A DNA stretch of 64,000 nt from Enterococcus hulanensis (GTDB lineage Bacteria; Bacillota; Bacilli; Lactobacillales; Enterococcaceae): NCBI RefSeq assembly GCF_005405485.1, contig NZ_BJED01000005.1:75654-139653 (forward strand). Direction: 5' to 3'. The stretch's first letter is position 1. Each line of letters begins with the position of its first letter. A model generated the notes under the pieces. The model was given only the letters and a program-made list of their open reading frames with translations. It searched no databases and was not told where the DNA came from. This document shows, piece after piece, positions 60,761 through 64,000 of the stretch. A program made the position numbers and the translations under genes.

Positions 60761-62152
60761 ATGACGAAAAAAACAGATACAGTCGTAATTGGCGCGGGAC
60801 CTGGCGGTTATGTGGCGGCCATTCGTGCGGCGCAATTAGGGCAAAAAGTGACTGTGGTAGAAGCGGAGCATATCGGCGGTGTATGTCTAAATGTCGGATG
60901 TATTCCATCCAAGGCCTTGATCACAGCGGGTCATCGCTATCAAGAAGCACAGCATTCTGATTTTCTAGGGTTGAGTGTAAAAGAGGCGAAGCTGGATTTT
61001 GCTAAAACACAACAGTGGAAGGACCAGCAAGTTGTTAAAACACTGACCTCTGGCGTTGGCATGCTGTTGAAAAAAAATGGTGCGGACGTTATTATGGGAC
61101 GGGCCAAATTTACTGGACCCCAGAGTCTAACCATCACAACAAAAAATGGTGAAGAAAAACTGGAATTCAAACATGCAATCGTGGCAACAGGCAGCCGACC
61201 AATCGAGATTCCTGGTTTTGCTTTCGGCGGCCGCGTACTAGATTCTACCGGCGGACTGAACTTAAAAGAGATTCCGAAAAAGCTGATCATTATCGGCGGT
61301 GGAATCGTCGGCTCAGAGTTGGGCGGTGCGTATCGCAATCTTGGTTCAGAGGTCACGATTATTGAAGGTAGTCCGAATATCGTTCCGAATTTTGAAGCGG
61401 ATATTCAAAAGATCGTGGCACAACGCTTTAAACAAAATGGCGTGGAGATTTTTACCGATGCAAAAGCTAAAAAAGCGGTGGAATCTGCAAATGGTGTCGC
61501 GGTAGAATTTGAGGTTAAGGGCAAAACTCAAACCATCGAAGCAGATTATGTGATGGTGACAGTCGGTCGCAGACCCAATACAGAAAACTTAGGCTTGGAA
61601 AAAGCTGGCGTCAAACTCATGGAAAGAAACTTGATCAAGGTCGATGAGCAATACCGCACCTCACAAAAAACAATTTTTGCGATCGGCGATATCGTAGAAG
61701 GCTTGGCACTTGCTCATAAGGCAAGCTACGAAGCAAAGGTAGCAGCAGAAGTGATCGGCGGGAAAAATGTCGCGAAGGATTATCGCGCGATCCCAGCGAT
61801 CTGCTTCACTGATCCGGAAGTGGCGACAGTCGGCTATACTTTAGCAGAAGCAAAGGCAGAAGGTATCAAAGCCAAGACCGCGAATTTCCCGATGCAGGCA
61901 AATGGCCGCGCCTTGTCGCTGAACGCGACGGAAGGATTCGTCCGTTTGGTCTTTGAAGCAGAGACCGAATTAGTCTTAGGTGCTCAAATCGTTGGAGTCA
62001 ATGCAAGTGATCTAGTGGCTGAGATTACTTTAGCAATCGAATCCTATCTGACATTGGAGGATATTTCTCTGACGATCCATGGACATCCAACACTGTCTGA
62101 AATGGTGATGGATGCGTGCGAAGTTGGGCTGGGGATGCCGATTCATATGTAA
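60761..62152 (+). CDS. acoL: Dihydrolipoamide dehydrogenase (E3)
   Basis: 463-residue flavoprotein reoxidising lipoamide with NAD. FAD motif VVIGAGPGGYVAAIRAAQLG at residue 8, redox disulfide in VCLNVGCIPSKAL near 42, NAD motif IIIGGGIVGSELGG near 178, AIGDIVEGLALAHKA near 310, and the dimer-interface HGHPTLSEMVMDA near 445. Last gene of the complex operon; a strong terminator follows. Confidence 0.93.
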   Translation: MTKKTDTVVIGAGPGGYVAAIRAAQLGQKVTVVEAEHIGGVCLNVGCIPSKALITAGHRYQEAQHSDFLGLSVKEAKLDFAKTQQWKDQQVVKTLTSGVGMLLKKNGADVIMGRAKFTGPQSLTITTKNGEEKLEFKHAIVATGSRPIEIPGFAFGGRVLDSTGGLNLKEIPKKLIIIGGGIVGSELGGAYRNLGSEVTIIEGSPNIVPNFEADIQKIVAQRFKQNGVEIFTDAKAKKAVESANGVAVEFEVKGKTQTIEADYVMVTVGRRPNTENLGLEKAGVKLMERNLIKVDEQYRTSQKTIFAIGDIVEGLALAHKASYEAKVAAEVIGGKNVAKDYRAIPAICFTDPEVATVGYTLAEAKAEGIKAKTANFPMQANGRALSLNATEGFVRLVFEAETELVLGAQIVGVNASDLVAEITLAIESYLTLEDISLTIHGHPTLSEMVMDACEVGLGMPIHM

Positions 62153-62160
62153 GTAAAACT

Positions 62161-62216
62161 AAATAGTCCTCATAAAGATGAATGATCTTATCAATCTTTA
62201 TGAGGACTATTTTTTA
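62161..62216. terminator. Long bidirectional terminator
   Basis: AAATAGTCCTCATAAAGAT / ATCTTTATGAGGACTATTT, 19-bp perfect arms with a 14-base loop, Ts on the plus side and As on the other. Ends both the E3 gene and the convergent permease gene. Confidence 0.92.
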
Positions 62217-63548
62217 ATAGATGAATGAACCAACAATGATGATAATAATCTCAGCAATCAAGGTTCCCATAAATACGGTAGTAAATGTTTGCTTGAAACC
62301 AGTCTTATGATTCAGTCCGGTCAAACTCAAGAAGGTTAATAATACACCGCTTTGGGGAACGATTGTTAAAATATTTGAAGCCACAGCTGCAACCCGATGG
62401 ATCATTTCTGGATTTAGTCCAGTCGACAAATAGTATTCCGAGAAATTTGGCATTACAATTCCCAGTGCCCCTGAAGAAGACCCAGTAATTGCAGCCATTG
62501 ATGAAGTTAAAACGGTTAAACTAATTAGTGGACTGCCTGGAATATTCAGGATTAAGTCAGAAAAAACTTTGAATCCAGGTGCGATCATTACGACTGCTCC
62601 GAAAGCTACAGCTGAAGATGTTGCGAATATTGGACCAACAGAACCAGTAGCACCAACACTCATCGAGCCGATTTTATCTGGAATATAACGATAAAAAAGA
62701 ATCAATGCTAACAAAATGCCGATGATCAAGGCAACATAGATAATATTTTTTTTGATGAAATCATTTCCCAATACACTACCAGAAATCGCGATGATAACCA
62801 GAACGGTTAAAGGCATGATACTGGCAATAAAGGCAGGTTGCTTGCGATTAGAAGTCTCTGTTTGTGCACCTGTAGTATAAGTAGAGAAGTTTTCACCTTT
62901 GGCTAAACTTTTCTTCAGTGTATGTTTCATATAAAACAAGCCGAAAATCACACAACCAATACTCCCCAAGATACTAGGCACAGCAGCAGCGGTAAGAGAA
63001 GTGTCTAAGTATTGGATCGGGATAACATTTTGAATGGCTGGGGTTCCTGGTAAGACAGTCATCGTAACGGTCGCTATTCCTAGCCACAAAGGAATCTGAA
63101 TTAAATTCCAAGCAAGGTCCATTTTTTTGAATAGTGATTTTGCTAATGGTAAAACTGCGAACATCACGACGAACAAGCTGATGCCGCCATACGTTAGGAT
63201 GCCGCTGATGATAAAAATAGCAACGAGTACACGGTAAGGATTATCATATCCGACTTTTTGTAAAATAAAATCGGCGATCGCAACGGTTGCGTTGCTGGCC
63301 TCCATTAATTTAGCTAATATAGAGCCAAGTAAAAAAATCGCGAAGTAATTCAAAATATAAGTGGATAATGCTCCCATATAATTGTTAGGTTGATTTCCCA
63401 ACAGAGAAGTTACCACGTCCATTCGATTCAACAAAACGACAATCAGCGTAGCTAAGGGAGCGGCAATGATAATATTAATTTCTTTTAGTGAAAAATAGAT
63501 GATCGCAGCGACGCCTAGCAAGACGCCGATTGAACCAAGCATACTCAT
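62214..63548 (-). CDS. GntP-family permease
   Basis: 444-residue membrane protein with about twelve helices of the GntP (gluconate/hydroxy-acid) family. Signs: FAIFLLGSILAKLMEASNAT near residue 70, TYGGISLFVVMFAVLPLA near 120, VLPGTPAIQNVIP near 165 and SSAVAFGAVVMIAPGF near 310. It follows a 3-hydroxybutyrate dehydrogenase gene on the same strand, so the substrate is probably 3-hydroxybutyrate or a related acid; gluconate is the alternative. AAGGAGG ribosome site. Confidence 0.87.
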   Translation of the reverse strand: MSMLGSIGVLLGVAAIIYFSLKEINIIIAAPLATLIVVLLNRMDVVTSLLGNQPNNYMGALSTYILNYFAIFLLGSILAKLMEASNATVAIADFILQKVGYDNPYRVLVAIFIISGILTYGGISLFVVMFAVLPLAKSLFKKMDLAWNLIQIPLWLGIATVTMTVLPGTPAIQNVIPIQYLDTSLTAAAVPSILGSIGCVIFGLFYMKHTLKKSLAKGENFSTYTTGAQTETSNRKQPAFIASIMPLTVLVIIAISGSVLGNDFIKKNIIYVALIIGILLALILFYRYIPDKIGSMSVGATGSVGPIFATSSAVAFGAVVMIAPGFKVFSDLILNIPGSPLISLTVLTSSMAAITGSSSGALGIVMPNFSEYYLSTGLNPEMIHRVAAVASNILTIVPQSGVLLTFLSLTGLNHKTGFKQTFTTVFMGTLIAEIIIIIVGSFIY

Positions 63549-63571
63549 GATTTTCCTCCTTCATAAAACTA

Positions 63572-63608
63572 ACGAGGGAAAACATTTCAAATTAATGTTT
63601 TCCCTCGT
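63572..63608. other. Intercistronic hairpin
   Basis: ACGAGGGAAAACAT / ATGTTTTCCCTCGT, 14-bp perfect arms with a 9-base loop, between the dehydrogenase and the permease genes (both minus). The T stretch after it on the minus strand is short (TAGTTTTA), so it may attenuate or protect the mRNA rather than end it. Confidence 0.6.
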
Positions 63609-63615
63609 CTGATGC

Positions 63616-64000
63616 TTATTGCGCAGTATAACCACCATCAAGTAAAACAGCTTGTCCAGTTACACCCTTTGCTTTATCGCTAGCTAAGAAGGAAACATAA
63701 TCAGCAATTTCTTGAACATCGATCAAACGTTTTTGCGGTACGAGCGGGTAAAGAACCTCCTCTAAAACATTTTCCAATGGAATGCCGCGTGTTTTAGAAA
63801 GGTCTTCAAATTGTCCACGAACTAATGGCGTGTCAACATAACCGGGACAGATAGCATTTACAGTGATACCGGAATCAGCAGCTTCTAAAGCCGCGACTTT
63901 AGTTAGACCGACAATCCCATGTTTTGCAGAGTTATAGGCAGATTTTCCAGCAAAACCGATTACGCCATTGATGGATGCCATATTGATGACCCGCCCGTGA
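63616..64000 (-). CDS. 3-hydroxybutyrate dehydrogenase, C-terminal part (cut by window end)
   Basis: The frame runs off the window edge, so only the last 127 or so residues are seen, reading HGRVINMASINGVIG at the edge. SDR catalytic Ser in MASINGVIG, Tyr/Lys in SAYNSAKHG, CPGYVDTPLV, and the end VTGQAVLLDGGYTAQ. The NGVIGFAGKSAYNSAKHGI-type block is characteristic of D-3-hydroxybutyrate dehydrogenase, which interconverts 3-hydroxybutyrate and acetoacetate with NAD. Placed upstream of the GntP permease, which supports this role. Confidence 0.83.
   Translation of the reverse strand, partial: HGRVINMASINGVIGFAGKSAYNSAKHGIVGLTKVAALEAADSGITVNAICPGYVDTPLVRGQFEDLSKTRGIPLENVLEEVLYPLVPQKRLIDVQEIADYVSFLASDKAKGVTGQAVLLDGGYTAQ

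Overview
The window reads as a chromosomal segment of a low-GC Lactobacillales bacterium, most likely an Enterococcus. The E. avium group is my guess, because of the density of sugar-alcohol PTS operons. Supporting signs are strong GGAGG-type ribosome sites, sigma-A promoters, CcpA-type cre sites, PRD-containing PTS regulators and a BusR/BusA-type osmolyte system. No rRNA, tRNA, insertion sequence, phage gene or CRISPR array was seen. The species assignment is inference.

Layout. (1) 103-5412: end of a galactitol-type PTS operon (EIIC, zinc-less-lobe dehydrogenase, AraD-like epimerase, small membrane protein, rhamnulose-1-P aldolase, 2-hydroxyacid dehydrogenase); its EIIA/EIIB must lie upstream. 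(2) 5555-10718: sorbitol operon in the gutF-R-M-C-B-A order known from lactobacilli. (3) 11209-14180: mtnK-mtnA-class II aldolase, the gene set of the 5-deoxypentose/methylthioribose 'DHAP shunt'. (4) 14705-19472: a second glucitol-type PTS with a DRL/DXR-II-like (COG4091, SAF domain) oxidoreductase, a short GutM and a SorC-family regulator. (5) 19494-20420 (-): membrane-anchored alpha/beta hydrolase. (6) 20594-23914: ribose genes rbsR, rbsK, rbsD and an RbsU-like transporter. (7) 24291-25876: small genes I do not recognise. (8) 26017-31332: cellobiose/beta-glucoside PTS, GH1 enzyme and LicR-like regulator. (9) 31387-32562 (-): nucleoside transporter.

(10) 32775-43477: a BusR-like GntR/RCK_C regulator; a cell-surface polysaccharide cluster (GT2, permuted NlpC/P60 protein, flippase-like protein, Glf); a histidine kinase/response regulator pair (-); and the glycine-betaine ABC transporter busAA-busAB. 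(11) 43746-49052 and 50339-55775: two regulator-first galactitol-type PTS operons flanking a zinc alcohol dehydrogenase (-). (12) 56351-62152: SorC regulator followed by a four-gene acetoin/2-oxoacid dehydrogenase complex (E1alpha, E1beta, E2, E3). (13) 62214-64000 (-): GntP permease and the end of a 3-hydroxybutyrate dehydrogenase.

Most genes bring in polyols and sugars as phosphates and feed them through dehydrogenases and class II aldolases/epimerases into central metabolism. The most interesting link joins regions 4 and 12, about 42 kb apart. Both promoters carry a cre site fused to the -35 box and a pair of CATATG sites 19 bp apart, and both flanking SorC regulators share the recognition-helix sequence SRSLVSKYL. 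Because region 4 encodes a DRL-type enzyme and region 12 a thiamine-dependent complex able in principle to cleave a methyl ketone, I propose (inference only) a joint route for a methylerythritol-like branched polyol. There are also two families of dispersed structured repeats, a duplicated promoter module, a PhoP-like 11-bp repeat box linking the two-component system to the glf cluster, and an EIIB-like protein without the phosphorylated cysteine.
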